Assembly: GCA_030686995.1 (NCBI GenBank)
Contig: CM060708.1
Span: 102,368,523 to 102,432,522 of the forward strand
DNA from: Artemisia argyi
Lineage: Eukaryota; Streptophyta; Magnoliopsida; Asterales; Asteraceae
DNA length: 64,000 nt
Reading direction: 5' to 3'
The notes under the pieces are model-generated. The model was not told the origin of the DNA. It was given only the letters and a program-made list of their open reading frames with translations, and made no database searches. Positions 46,791-60,150 of this stretch are shown in pieces; positions within the stretch are counted from its first letter, which is position 1, and each line of letters starts with the position of its first letter. The position numbers were made by a program, and so were the translations under genes.

Positions 46791-49700
46791 TGATGAGTGT
46801 CTAAATACTCATCATTTTTATACCAATCTGAACTGCCAAAACATACAAAAACACTCAAATATGCATCATAATACTTAAAATATCTTAAAGGTGTGTTTTA
46901 TATGTTTCAAATGCAAAATATGCAAAAACAGATGAAAAACGTACAAAGTTTGCATAATTGGCAGTTTCAGTCCCTCAAGTTTCATAAATTGGCAAAACTA
47001 GTCCCTGGTTATTCTAAAAACATGAAAATGTCATCAAAGGTCCTTTTTAATCATAAAGTTACATATTTAGTCCTTTGGTGCAAAGTTTCATAAAATTACA
47101 AGTTTAGTCCCTCAACTTTGGAAATTGACAGAAATGGTCCCTGGGATGTAAAAAACTTTGAGAAAAATCAATTTTGGTCCTTATACTAATAATATTTTGC
47201 AGGAATGGTCCTTGGTGTGAAGTTTGGTGAATTTACATGTTTGGTCCCTCAACTTTGCAAGTTTGGCAAAAGTAGTCCCCGGTATTAAAAAAAATGAAAA
47301 AACATCAAAAATAAACCGTGTACTATTCATCTATAGTAAATTAGGTCCTTGTGATAAACTTTGGAATATTTACACAATAGCCCCTTAAGTTTACCCAATT
47401 TACAAAAATAGTCCTTGTGTGAAATATAACCAAACCGGACCTTATCCTTTAATAAATAAACCAAACTAAACCCAATCACCTAGCCTAGCCCACCCTCTTT
47501 ATATTTTCTTGGGCCCATCTGTTTCCCAGCCCACCAAGCTAAACCCAATCCACCCGTTTATAATAAAAACGGGTCAAACCCTTGTTTGACCAATACCACT
47601 CCCACAACCCTTCCCTCCTTCTCCTTCCTCCACCACTGCTAATACCACAAACCACCATCACCCACAGTTTTCACAAACCACTTCTCCCACCTGTCCCTCC
47701 ACCTCATACAAACCTCCAAACCTTCATTAAACCCCTAAAACCCTCACACGTTACCCTTACTGACCCCCACGACTTTTGGCGCGAAAAAGTATTTCAAACG
47801 GCCAAGATCAATCAGACCTTATCAACGGTTCACAAGTGGTGGGAAATATCTCTGTGGGTCCCACAAGCTCAGAAAATAGCTACAAAAGGGAAGAGAGGCA
47901 GAAGAGAAGAAATATTAGTGTAGTCTTAGTTTAGCTTAATCGTAGATAGTATAAACTTCAATCTCAGTTGTAATTTAAATTAGAATAAGTTTGTATCAGT
48001 TAATCTTATGTTTTTAAATCTTTAATTCAAGTCAATTTTAAGTTTCAGCTCAATTCCAAGTTTATGCAATTTTCTCTTATTTCAAAAGTCTCAAAAATCT
48101 TGTATGTTGTTAATTGTTGTTGTTATTCATTTCATAAGCTCATATAAGTTCTGAAAAAGCTTTAATAAGCTTTGGAATACCTCAGTTGTCTGTTTAGTTT
48201 ATAAAAATAGAAAACACTAAAAAATCAAATAAAATAGTGAAAAATCAGAAAAATCAAAAGAAGATCAAGAAGCAAAGGAGCAGGGTGTGATTTGGATTGG
48301 TCTGGTATTAGTAGTCTTGTGGAAGACTGTTAGGAAAGATCTTGGTTCATGGTTCATTGTTGCTCAGTCCATTTCCCATTGTAAGCTAAATCTCAATTTT
48401 TAGCTTATATAGTTTTTATTGTTTCTTTAGTATAAATTTACTTCCAATAGTGTAATTGTCATCTACTTAATCTGTTTTAGTTATAAAATCAGTAGTTATA
48501 GTTTAGAAATCAAAAGTTTTAGTGTAAAAATAGATTTAAAGGAGTGTTTGGATATCTGTGTTACTCAGTGTTAGTGTGGCTTTCAAAAGTTGAATTCAGT
48601 TTAAACATGTTTGCCTAGGTCCTAGTATCACAGATCAGTCAATAAATTAGTACCTCATTAGTCTAAAAAGTCAAATTCCACCTTCACAATACATAGCAGT
48701 TAACTGTGTGGAATTAACATCTCCATATCATTCATACTTGCTTACATTTTGTGGTAATTGCTTAAATTAGTCTTATTATATCATAAAACATCAATCTCAA
48801 TTAGTTTAGAAGGATCAAAGTTCATATTAGTCAAACTAGGTAAGTTTTACAAAAAGTCAAAAGTTCATCTCTCAGATTTTCTCAAATCTTGAGAGATTTT
48901 TGTAGAATTGTGTAATAGGTTTTAAGGTCTGAAAATTGTTGTAGCAATAGCCTATTAGCTTGTCTTTAAGTTCCGACTGAGCTTATATTTTTAGGATTTT
49001 TAGTGTGGGCCCCACTCACCTCCAAAAACACTTGCAGGGCAAGGGTGTGCCCTGCTCCATCAGACCTCAGTCACACCACCACCTTTGGTGGTGGTTTGTG
49101 ACCACCACAGTGGGTCCCACACCTAGGCTTTAGGTTCTCCCAACCCCCCTCCTACCAGGCTTGAACCCTTGACCATTTGTTTGACCTGTACCTCAGTGGA
49201 CCCCACCTAGAAATACCCTTGAACCTTGTCCCCATTCTGAGTAGAAATCAGTTTTTGGATTAGCTTATTGTGGCTTATCAGCTTATCTACTGAGCTTATT
49301 TGACCAAATTGAGCTTAGACAAGTCCATAAGACTTATTTGGATCAGAATATACCAAGGTGGGTCCCACATAAGCTCATTTGAGCTTATTTCTCATCAAAG
49401 TCAACAAAAGTCAACTGTGGAAGTAATAAGCTTCCATAGTGCTTAATTCTAGCTTATAAAATTATTGTTTTTATTAAAGTTGCTTGTTTTTAGGTATAAT
49501 ATAGTTTTGTAAAAGAAAAATCAAGAAAAGACAATATAAAAATAAGTGATAGTTTCTATTTAATTTAATTTAATTTTAATTTTCATTTTTAGATTTTAAT
49601 TAAGTAATTTGTGTTTTTATATTTTTATTAATTTCCTTATAGGTTAAAGTAATTTAAATAATTTTATTAGATTTTTATATTGTCATTTGATATTTATTAG

Positions 49701-50549
49701 AATTAATAATAGTTTTATTAGTAATTAATTAATAATTAAGTTATAAATAGCATAATTATCTTTTATAAGGTAATACCTAGTTTTTATATTTTTTATAGCT
49801 TTTATAAGTCATAAAATAGTTTTATAAATTTTTCCATAATTTTCTAAGTTAGTTTAATATTATTTGTAATTTAAAATAGTTTAATTAGTATAAATAATAT
49901 AAATAGTTTTTAATTAATAAGAAATTCATAAAAAGACAAAAAGATTTATTTTTATTTTTTATACTTTCTTAAAGTTCTATTTTAGGTTTAGAAAATATTT
50001 TTATAAGTTTTTAGTTTAATTTGTAGTATTTATCATTTTTAGTTTGATTTAAATTAAGTTTTAATTAAAGAGTTAAATAGTTTTTAATTAAATAATTAAT
50101 AATAAATAATATAATAATCTAAAAAATAGTTTTCTTTTTAATTTAATTTTATTTTAAGTTTAAGTTTATAGAATTTTCATTTTTAACCCTTATAGTTTAT
50201 TTTTCCTTAAAACTCACCTTTTTCTCAGTACGCAGTCGCGTCTGATTTTAAATTGGTGTACGTTTTAACGTTTTAGATATTTAGGTTTCACGTAATCGTT
50301 AATATAGTTTATCTAAGTCATTTTAAGTTATAAAACCCTAGTTTAAATCACACACACACACTTTTATACCTTTCCTGTTCACATTCACTAATCACAGATT
50401 CGTTTTTAATACCATCACAACCTCGTTGGGACTTACAACCCGGGAAAACACTGTATTTCACGGAAGCATTTGCCTCAGCTGTTTGACTATTATACTTGAC
50501 CATTCACAAGTGGTTGACCAATAATTATCTGACCGTTTGAGGCGAATCA
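46791..50549 (+). repeat. E6 LTR 3
   Basis: 3759 bp, followed by flanking E5 sequence and TSD GTAAC, not by a primer site. It is therefore the terminal LTR. The empty E2 site is intact near 49170-49190. Confidence 0.95.
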
Positions 50550-50554
50550 GTAAC

Positions 50555-51715
50555 AGACTTGACCTCATCAATGTGAATAGGTTTATTAATAACATGCTCT
50601 TTGATAGCAGTTAACAGATTACAAATCTTGTTATCCACATCGGCCTGTTGTTGTCTAAATTTAGCCTCAAGCATGGAGAGCTGCAATTCTTGAGATAGAA
50701 TGAATTTCCGCAAGGCATCTTCATAGCTTTGCCTAGGAGTGCTTTGTGATGGAAAATGCTCGGACCAAGTGAGTGGTGAGGATTCATTGAACGATACGCT
50801 CCGTGTTTGGTACCCTCTAAAATTAGGTTTATCCTTCTATGCCTCATAGGCCTCGTCGGAAGTTCGAGGGCCTTGTCCCACGTGTGACGATGTGAATTCG
50901 TTATAAGCACGTTTTGGAAGCTCCATGCAGTTATGAGTCTCGTGAGGGCCATTACATAATTTACATGTGGAAGCGATTCTGCTTACTTGGCTTGAAGGTT
51001 TTTGAGCTTCGTAAGATTTCATGAGAGACTTGACTCGACCTTCAAGTTCCATGATCCTACGGTCGGGAGTGCTAGAGTTGCTCAAAGACAAAGATATTGC
51101 CTTGACCGTTTTGTTCAAATCACGGGGATCATTCCAACTTTCGTTGTCATAGAGAGCAAGATCTTCTATGAGTTCCCATGATTTTTCCGCACTTAGATCA
51201 CGTAGCTTACCACCGGCCGATTGGTCAATGGTTAGCCTCGTGGAGAGATCGATATGGTCATAAAAGACTTGGACTTGGAGCCAAAGATCTATGCCATGAT
51301 GAGGGACTTTTTGGAGTAAGTCCTTGAAACGAGTCCAAGCTTCATAAAGAGATTCATTTTGACGTTGTTAGAACATCAAGATGTCATTTCTAAGCTTGGT
51401 AGTTCTTCCCGGTGGGAAAAATTGAGCAAGGAAACGAGTGGTGAGATCATCCCATGTGGTGATGGATCCCGCGGGTAAACGCTCAAGCCATTGACTAGCT
51501 TGATCCCGTAGAGAGAATTGGAATAGGCGTAATCGGGTAGTCTCTCTAGTTACAACATCTAGGTCTATGGAATCTACGATTTTAAGGAAGTCCTTAAGAT
51601 GTTGATTTGGATCTTCGGAACGAAGTCCATGGAATGCACATCCACTTTGCACCAACCGGATGGTGTCGGATCGCAAGGGGGTCACATTGGCTCCGGTGAG
51701 CTCAATGGTGTTTCG
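50555..51715 (-). pseudogene. gag: E5 gag, main part, two stop codons
   Basis: On the minus strand the frame enters from E7 at 51715 and reads a retrotransposon gag domain (RSDTIRLVQSGCAFHGL, EDPNQHLKDFLKIVDSID, FQFSLRDQASQWLERLPAG, FLAQFFPPGRTTKLRND). A TAA at 51368-51370 replaces an expected glutamine. The frame continues through DLWLQ and LRDLSAEKSWELIEDLALYD to a knuckle CKLCNGPHETHNC, a TAG at 50837-50839, and a coiled region ending at the E6 TSD. It then resumes in frame in the protease-like ORF at 24327. This gag type is common in Asteraceae Gypsy elements (recall). Confidence 0.85.
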
Positions 51716-52782
51716 GTAGCTGATGATTGTCTAAATACTCATCATTTTATACCAATCTGAACTGCCAAAACATACAAAAACACTCAAATATGCATCAAAA
51801 TACTTAAAATATCATAAAAGTGTGTTTTATATGTTTCAAATGCAAAATATGCAAAAACAGATGAAAAATGTATAAAGTTTGCATAATTGGCAGTTTCAGT
51901 CCCTCAAGTTTCATAAATTGTCAAAACTAGTCCCTGGTTATTCTAAAAACATGAAAAAGTCACCAAAGGTCCTTTTTAATCATAAAGTTACATATTTAGT
52001 CCTTTGGTGCAAAGTTTCACAAAATTACAAGTTTAGTCCCTATACTTTGGAAATTGACAGAAATAGTCCCTGGGATGTAAAAACTTTGAGAAATTCAATT
52101 TTAGTCCTTGTACTAATAATATTTCGCAGGAATGGTCCTTGGTGTGAAGTTTGGTGAATTTACATAATTGGTCCCTCAAGTTTGGCAGTTTGTCAGTTTT
52201 AGTCCCCGGGTATTTCAAAAATGAAATATATCAAAAATACCCTTGTACTATTCACATGTGACAAATTAGGTCCTTATGAGAACTTTGGAATTATCACAAA
52301 GTCAGCCCCTCAACTTTTACCAAATTACATTTTTGGTCCTTGTGTATTATTAAAACCAAACGGACCCTATGTTAATATTAAACCCAAAATACAAACCAAT
52401 CCTAAACACTACCCAAGCCCTTTCCATTTCCTAGCCCACTACCCAGCCCAGTCCACCCAATCCCAAAGTCAAACCCGGTCAACACCCCGCCTAAACCACC
52501 ACCACTATTCTCCACACTCACAGACTCCAAAACCACCTACCACCTCAGTGGTTTCACCACCACTTGCCTCCACCTCAACCCCCCAGCTCTCCACGCAAAC
52601 CCTCCACCTCTTACAAACCTCCAAACACCATTTAATTCCTTGAAAAGCTCTCCACGCAATCTACAGTGCACCCACGACTTTTGGCGCCAAAAGCCATTTA
52701 AATGGCTAGGATCAATTCTGCATATCCAAGGGTCAAGAAAAGAAGTGGGAATTTATGAGTGGGCACCAAGGAGTTCAGAGGG

Positions 52783-52790
52783 TATAAAAG
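52783..52790 (+). promoter_or_regulatory. TATA box of the E7 LTR
   Basis: TATAAAAG followed by AAAGAGATGGAGCAGAAG, in the position where E6 LTRs read CTACAAAAGGG. Likely core promoter of this LTR family. Confidence 0.5.
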
Positions 52791-55700
52791 AAAGAGATGG
52801 AGCAGAAGAATAAGTACCTTTGGATTAGCCTAGGTCACGTAGTATAATTAATCTTAATGCTTTCTTCAAATTAATGTAATTTACAGTTTTAATTAGTGTA
52901 ATGATCCTTAAACTAGTGTAATGGAACTCTATTTACAGTTTAATTTCAAAGTATCTTTCAGTTTCAAGTTTTTAGCTTAATTGTCATTTTAAATTCATGT
53001 CTTTTAATTTATTGTTGATTAGTGTTGTTTAATGGACTCAATAAGCCATATAAGCTCCTGATAAAAGCTTTAAAGCTTTTAGATACCTCAATTCAGCTTT
53101 AGTCTTTTAAAATAAAAAATCACTAAAAAATCTAGAAAATAAATGAAAAATTAAAAATAGTGTGAACTTGGTAATGCAAGCATGGAGCAGGGTATAACTT
53201 GGATGACCTTGGTTTAGAAGCCTCATGGGAGGCTGTAGGAAGTGACAATGGTCCTTGGTTCTTAAGTTCTCAGTTTGATCACCTTGTAAGCATTTTTACT
53301 CAATTCTGCATTTCATAGTTCTAGTATTTAATATGCTTTGATTTTCATATTTTTCTGTTTATTTGTTGTTTGTTAGTATAAATCTAGCTTTAATTTAGTT
53401 GTTTATGATTTGGATCTCATTGATGCTTTGAATTACATTTTGACTGCCAATATGCCACTTTTTTGATGTTCATAGGCTTAGACTTGTTTGACATCTTGTT
53501 TGTGCTGAAAAAGGTCTATTTTGACACAATATGACATCTGGATTGAATATCAGTTACTTGTTATGAAAATCTAAATTTGAGCCAATTTAAGGGTTGTTTG
53601 GTTTTATGGGTTAAGCTATGTATAGGGTTGAGTTTGTAGTTGTTCTTGTTTGAGTTATTGCTTATACAACCTAAATAACTCAGTGATACCTTAATCAAAG
53701 AGTATGGCAAGCAAGAAACTTTGATCTTCTAAGTTTGAGTACTGTGAGATTGATAAGACCTAGAACCTTGCATATGTTGTTAAATGTTGTTAATCTAGAC
53801 TTATTTCATGTTCTTAATGTTTAATATAACTTATTTAATCAGTAACTTAGCTTTTAAATTCATGAAAGTCAACTTAGCTTTATATTTCAAAAAGTCAAAA
53901 ATATACTTGTTTCAGGAAAACCAAAAATAGAAAGAATTGTTTTGAATTTTGTGATTGGATTAAGACCTTGAGCTTTTCACAAGTCATAGTCTATCAGCTC
54001 ATCTTTCAAAACCCACCATTAGCTTATTTTTAGGATTTTTATTGTAGCTTATGCAATAGCTTATTTAGACCTGCAGGGCAAGATGATGCCCTGCACCAGG
54101 ACACCTTTTGGTTTTGGTCAAACTTTCAAACCCACCTCCAGGGTGCAAACCAAAACATTAGGTCTTGGTTTTTAGCTTTTTGGAAAGCCTTTCAGTAGTT
54201 CTTTTAGGAATAATAATAAAATTGGATCTCAGTTCTTATTAGGATAGCTTATTTAGCCCTTGAAGTTTGTCTTATTTTGGTTTGTGCACTGAGCACTCAG
54301 TTTTAACCACTAACTTCAATAGACCATAGCTTATACAATAGTGGACCCCACCATGTGCTTATTGACTTTTTAGCAAGCTAATAAGCTCATCTCTTTAGGT
54401 CAGTGCTTATTTGATAGTTTGTAATTTATTTAGATAGCTCAATCAAACCCAACTTTTTGTTCACCTTACTCCCTTCACTGAAGCAAACAGTGAAGGTGAG
54501 TTGTTTTCATAAGCTTACCACAAGCTCCTCATTAAGCTTGAGTTTGTGATTCTTGGCCTTATGTGGGGCCAAGCTATCTAACTCAAGGTCTCAGTGCTAG
54601 TTGAGCTTATGCTAGCTTAATACATAAGTAAATTAGAGCTTGATTGTTTGCCCACTCACAACAGATAACTGAGTAATCAGTTATCTTACACCATTTCCAA
54701 CAGCTCTAATAAGCTCATTTGTGATCTAAAGCTTGTGTGGATTGGCTTCATGTGAAGCTTATCTGCCATACTTTATGATTTTGTGCTTAATTTTCACCTT
54801 GCAGCCCATATGCTAGGGCTGCAAGTAGCTTTTACTTATCACCAATTTGAAAAGTATACTGATGACTCAGTATGCTTAACCATACTCACCCTACTTCATA
54901 AGCTAACATAAAGCTTAATACTTGGAACCAGCTGGTGAAATTTAGCTCCAAGTGGAGCTTATCCACCAGGCTACAAGGTTCAGTGCTTAAATCCCATGTT
55001 GCAGCTCATTTACTAGGGCTGCAACTAGCTTTGTTGTTTGTCCCATTATTTTTATTACACTGGAAGTCAGTGTAATAAGGCCTTTTTCATAAGCCCTCAA
55101 AAAGCTCATCAGTGGACCCCACTTGATGAGCCTTGGCTTTTTGGAAACCTCACCAGACACACTTACTACCCCAGTTCACCATTTGGCCTTTTGAGCTTAT
55201 TTAATAAGCTAAAATTGCCCAAACATTTGACTGAAGGGGTGTTTGGAACTGCAGTGTATTGGGATTAGCTTATTGGCTTATTTGAGCTTATTGGCCTATC
55301 CCAGTACTATAGCTTGTCCATAATTGTTTATAATACTTGTACAAATATATTTTTCTCTTTTTTTTTTCTGTGTGGAGCTTATACCAAGCTTTTACAAGCT
55401 TTCACTCAATCCAAGTTTAGCCAAAAAGCTAAACTGTCTAAACCTTAAGCTCACACAATTTGCACTATCTCAGTCCATTTTCTTGTTTATATTTATGCAT
55501 TGGACTTGTATAGATCTTATTGTGCCTTTTGTTTCATCTGTATAGCTTTTTCAAGCTTATTCCAAGCTTGTATCTAGGCTGTGAGCCTAAAAGCTCACTG
55601 CATAAGCCATAAGCCCACGAATTGCTTATATCTAGTTTGTAAAACTTCATTTTCATTAAATTTGTACATTATCAGTATTTATATAGTTTCATTAAAAGAA

Positions 55701-55904
55701 AAGCCAAAACCAAACTTTAACACTAGTGATAGCTTCTATTTAAGAAGCTTAATGCTTAAAAAGCTAACTGAGATGGAAATAAGCTCTCACACAGCTTATT
55801 TCCAAGTTTTGGAAAAGTTGTCTTTGTTAAAGTTTCATATTATAGCTTATTATAAAGTTTTGCAAAAAGAAAAAATGAAAAATAAAATAAAATGCAAAAA
55901 GGTT

Positions 55905-55975
55905 GTGTATAGGATTCGAACCTAGGTTCCATTGGTGACAAGTTCACTGCATAACCCACCTAGGCTAGCTCACTT
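55905..55975 (-). other. tRNA-like or SINE-head relic inside E7
   Basis: On the minus strand an A-box match TAGCCTAGGTGG (complement of 55956-55967) and a perfect B-box GGTTCGAATCC (complement of 55912-55922) span 56 nt, very near the 55 nt of a real tRNA. The T stem pairs in four of five positions. The acceptor stem does not pair, so it is not a working tRNA. A T-rich stretch follows the B-box on the same strand. I favour a tRNA-derived SINE fragment; no TSD was found. Confidence 0.4.
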
Positions 55976-57182
55976 CTCAGTTATTATCTTGCACAATTTA
56001 TTTCTTATAGTAGTAAACATTTTAGCTTATTAAAATAAGCTTATACAAGCTGTTTGGCTTATTCTAGCTTATCTGGATAAGCTGTGAACTTCATAATATT
56101 TTTCCTAGCTTCTTTATTATGCAAATTACTTTCCATAATTTTTTCACATTTTTTACTGTTCATTATATAATTTTTAGATTTAATTTTAATTTAATTAGTT
56201 TAAATAAAAAAGCCAAAAATAAATTAGTTCTAGTATGTAAATTTTATCCTAGATAATTTTTTTATAATTTTTATAACTTTATTAAGTTATTTAGAATATG
56301 TAAAAAATACTTTTGCAATTTTCACTTTTAGTTTTCTAATTTTTAGATTTAAAATTAGTATATTTAGGTTTTAATTAACAATTAAGTTTTAAATAGCATA
56401 ATTAGTTTTTATAAAGTAGTATCTAGTTTTTATATTTTTCGTAGCTTATATATAGTATAATATAATTTTAGGAATTTTTCTATAATTTTTATTGTTCATT
56501 TTCTATTTTTCATAATTAAATAGTTTAATTATATATTAATTAATAATTAGAATAATAATTAGTAAAATAAATTAAAAATACATAAAACTAACTTTTTATA
56601 ATTTTTAGGATTCCTGTGATAGTTAATAAGATTTATAAAAATCTTCTTAATTGTCTAAGTCTTTTTAGTATGTGTAATATTTTAAATCAATTTAATTAGT
56701 TAAATAATAAATAAATAGTTTTTAATTAATAGTAATTACATAAATACTTGTAAAAATTATTTTAATTTATAATTAATTTTCTTTTATTATTAGGATCACA
56801 AAAATATAAATTTTACATTTGTGGGATTTGTATTGATCAGTTTTCAGTTTTATTTTAGTACGTTTACGTTTATTTGAATTTAAACGTACGTTTGTTTATC
56901 CTTTTACATTTTAGGGTTTCTGATTGTACGCTTTTACTGAAATAGCTGTGACAAGAGCTATTTACTATTCACATTGCTAGTGTTAATCAGTCAGATTCCT
57001 GTTTTTATATTTAATTTCACCTAGACACAGATTCGTTGTATTACAGATTTCACACCTCGTTGGGCTCCATTTAGATATGGATTTTAATTGCTTTTCCTCC
57101 CGGGCTCCATTTAGATATTACGGTTAACCATTCACAAGTGGTTAGCTTGTGTGATAAATAAGTGACGGTTCGGGAGGAATCA

Positions 57183-57296
57183 GTAGCCTTGGTGGCTAGG
57201 TCGGGAATACTCTCCTAAGGTTCGGGGCCTAAGGGGTTCTAGTGGTGGGTTTTGTTGTGGTTGGATGACGGGTTCAAAGATGTTCCCGTTGTCCAT
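57183..57296 (-). pseudogene. gag: E5 gag, N-terminal codons
   Basis: The minus-strand ATG at 57296 (MDNGNIFEPVIQPQQNPP) is followed by a Pro/Arg-rich start that runs into the E7 junction and continues in frame at 51715. This is the natural start of the E5 polyprotein. Confidence 0.8.
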
Positions 57297-57394
57297 GATG
57301 TCGGGTGGTGAAGAGTTACGAACAATAACACAAAGAATTAAGATAGACTAAAGAAACCTAATAAAAAGAAATTCTAACCTAGACAATAACTATT

Positions 57395-57413
57395 CCCCGG
57401 GCTGCGGCGCCAA
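57395..57413 (-). other. E5 primer-binding site
   Basis: Minus-strand TGGCGCCGCAGCCCGGGGA a few bases inside the 5' LTR. It is the Athila/Tat type with two changes from the E6 site. Confidence 0.8.
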
Positions 57414-57418
57414 AAACT

Positions 57419-58815
57419 TGATACGTGGGAATCGCACCAGGCATTACCTCTCAAGGGATCTTGAGAAGCTTACAACCCCCACCAGGCAGTGTACCTGATC
57501 GTTGTAGTATAGTATAGTGACAAGTACCGGGGGATTGATCGTTCAGCTAGGAATAGTGTCGCTAGGATTAGAAAACCTAATTACTAGTGCTAAAGATGAA
57601 AGATGATTATTTTTGTATTTGTATGTTTTTTTAGAAAGCAAGTAAAATCTCGGGTTTTGAAGGATTTGGGCGGAATTAGTTGCTAGTCAACTAACCCAAT
57701 ACTAAAGATGCAATCAAACTAAAATACTAGAAATGAAAATAAACTAAATTATACTAAGGTTGTGAGCAATATGTGGAGAAAATGTGTTTACTTAGATTTC
57801 ACTACTCCCTAGACATCTTTTACACGTTAATTACTTGTTATAGTTGCGTGGATGATGGATTGTATTCCTTAATACCATTCATGGGGTGGCGCACTTACTT
57901 CCCCAATCCTATGAGTGCCTACTTCACTCCTATGTCGAGCCGTTAAAAACTCCTAACATGGGATCATTAGAAATTACTCATGCATTAAATACAACCAATA
58001 AAACCTAGTGCACATCGGTTCATGTTTCCCAAGACGTTCAAGCATGTTACCATTTGGAGATCTGCCAGTTTTCTTAAGCCTAACATCGAAATCATTCATC
58101 CAATACAACCATAAACAAGTAATCAACACATAATTAACATCTAGGTTTCATTAGATCTAAGCAAACACAAGATAGATCTAGCCTAGTTTGGTGGAATCAA
58201 GACAAGAACAAGATATAGACAACCAACACATAGACATATTGATTGAATTAAAAGAACACTTATCTCAATTACACTTGTAAGGTTTCAAGGGCTGAAAACC
58301 CTTGAAAAACCTGTGAAAATCGTATTAGGTTCGGCCTTAGGGTTTCTCCAAAACTTCCTCTCTTAATGTGTAAAAATTAGAAAACTATATATAGGAAATA
58401 GGGTCTGACGGCGTCAAGAATAAATTTGTGACGCCGTCATCTCGCCGCCAAAATACTTCTCGGACTGCCTTGATCTACTTCTGACGCCATCAAGTGTTAT
58501 GTGTTTCCAGGCCGTCATGCATTTTACTCTTGACGCCCTACCTTGTGACGCCATCAATTCTGTACTGGGTCGTCATGGAAAGTCATGGAAATTACTCTTG
58601 ACGCCGTCACCTACTGTTCCCAGCTTGGAAAATTGAGACTTTGCCGTTTTCTTCACTTTTATGCTCCAAAAACGTCCAAAATGCATTCTTTTCCAGATTT
58701 CACTCCCAAAGTACCTAAAATCACAAAAGAAACGATTTAGGGCAATATTTGATCAAATAAATTCAATTTCAGGCTTAAATGAGCCCCTAAAAGTGGTTCA
58801 TTTTTCGCCTCAGCA
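57419..58815 (-). repeat. E5 5' LTR
   Basis: 1397 bp, same ends as the 3' LTR; it ends CTCAGCA on the plus strand where the 3' copy has CTCATCA. Its promoter array of TGACGCCGTCA variants lies at about 58406-58610 next to CTATATATAG (58386-58395). It is followed by TSD AAGAG at 58816-58820. Confidence 0.92.
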
Positions 58816-58820
58816 AAGAG

Positions 58821-59291
58821 AGATCAAAAATTGCCAAACACACGAAGTCCTTGATTGCACACAATGATGAGTTCAAAACTAAGCTTCAAAAGAAAGACTT
58901 CGAGATCACAACATTAAAGAATGAATTGGTAAACTTGACCAGGAAAGATGTGAACACTAAGTTTGATAAATCTTCTATCTTGGGAGCACCTCCGTCCCAG
59001 CCACATAGAAAACCTAGGGCTACTAGACAACTATCTGCCTTTAATACGAATCGACCAATGTTTTCTAAATCAATGTGTGCCCCCCCCCCCCAAGTAGATA
59101 CTAAACATGAATTATCAAAACCAGTCACTTCGCAATGTCATCATAAGGTTGTGCCGTCTGTCGAGAATCTCATCAGGAAAGACTGTGAAGTGAATGTAGG
59201 TATCCCAAACAGGGTTAGAATTCCATCACTTAAGAACAAATATTCCATAAGGCTCAGTTCACCATTTATAAATAGTCCTCCATTGAACTAG
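58821..59291 (+). pseudogene. gag: E4 gag, C-terminal part
   Basis: It continues the E4 gag frame from 18915: coiled coil (SLIAHNDEFKTKLQKKDFE), then KDVNTKFDKSSILG, a basic linker and PVTSQCHHKVVPS. A run of C at about 59082-59092 encodes three prolines. The frame ends at a TAG at 59289-59291. In one of the other frames the conserved module KTCLKWVPTGRIFKLIG (about 59313-59363) runs on to a stop near 59468, so a frameshift lies near 59300. No CCHC knuckle is visible. Confidence 0.8.
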
Positions 59292-59688
59292 GAAGATCTG
59301 GTTATAAGCTCTCCAAAACTTGCCTTAAGTGGGTCCCTACAGGTAGAATCTTTAAGTTGATTGGTCTTAGTTGGATACCAATGAGGTCTACTGAAAACAC
59401 CAAAGTTAACTGTATGACTCCCACAGTACGGGACTCTAATACCACTAACTCATATCAAGACAAGTAAAATCATCATGTTGGTGCAGGGTCTTCTGTCTTG
59501 TGTGCAGGATATCCTATAGAGAGACTCAAAGTTTGGCGACCAAAAAGACCACCCTCTAATGTAATAGGGACTTAGGTGAATAGACAGCGTTGAATGTTGC
59601 ATGATGACTCCTGATTATTTTCCTATCAGGACTCGGACTTCAATGATAGTGATGTATATGAACGTCTACAGTCGTTCATCCAGTATCC

Positions 59689-59693
<5 letters not shown>

Positions 59694-59768
<75 letters not shown>
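59694..59768. repeat. TA microsatellite in E4
   Basis: About 75 bp of pure TA after the gag remnant. The stretch 59770-60150 has no supported gene but carries a purine tract TTGAGGGGGAGAG near 60035-60047, which may be a central polypurine tract or a scar of the lost pol end. Confidence 0.9.
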
Positions 59769-59769
<1 letters not shown>

Positions 59770-60150
59770 GTGTTGAACTTGTTAACTCATATATTTTTTG
59801 TTATCAGATAATTTTTTTTTTGCTTTGGCAAGTCTTCTGGCATCGATAACATTTACGGTCCTAGAAATGTCATTCAACAATGGCACGGGACTTTAAATGA
59901 AGTTCAAACAGAAATTTAAAACCTGCCATCATGGCTTGCTATTATTTCTGATGGCAACCCGTATTATCTTCTGTTACACTCATCTCTCTTTCAATCAACT
60001 ACCTTTATTCTAGGCTCTAGAACTCAGATCCTTGATTGAGGGGGAGAGTGTACTCTGATATGTGCATCTGTGGTATTTCTATGTGATTCTAATATGGTAT
60101 TTCTATTTGATATGTGGGATTCTGAAATGTTGAATATGTCAGTCTTAAGT

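Larger units (their letters stand above)
51721..57182 (+). mobile_element. E7, 5.5-kb solo LTR related to the E6 LTR
   Basis: TGATGATTGTC to GGAGGAATCA, flanked by TSD GTAGC (51716-51720 and 57183-57187) within the E5 gag. The first kilobase and the last 200 bp resemble the E6 LTR (AGTCCCTCAAGTTT units; CCTCGTTGGG, ACCATTCACAAGTGGTT). No primer site, ORF or polypurine tract is present, so it is an LTR left after recombination. It is about 1.7 kb longer than E6 LTRs, mainly through sequence dense in AGCTTA/TAAGCT words (about 53900-56100). No ORF is supported in it; 56100-56900 is AT-rich filler. Confidence 0.85.

Noticed and set aside
52221..52643. 140-codon ORF in E7
   Set aside because: It lies in the corresponding C-rich part of a solo LTR, has no homologue in E6 LTRs beyond composition, and has no recognisable domain.
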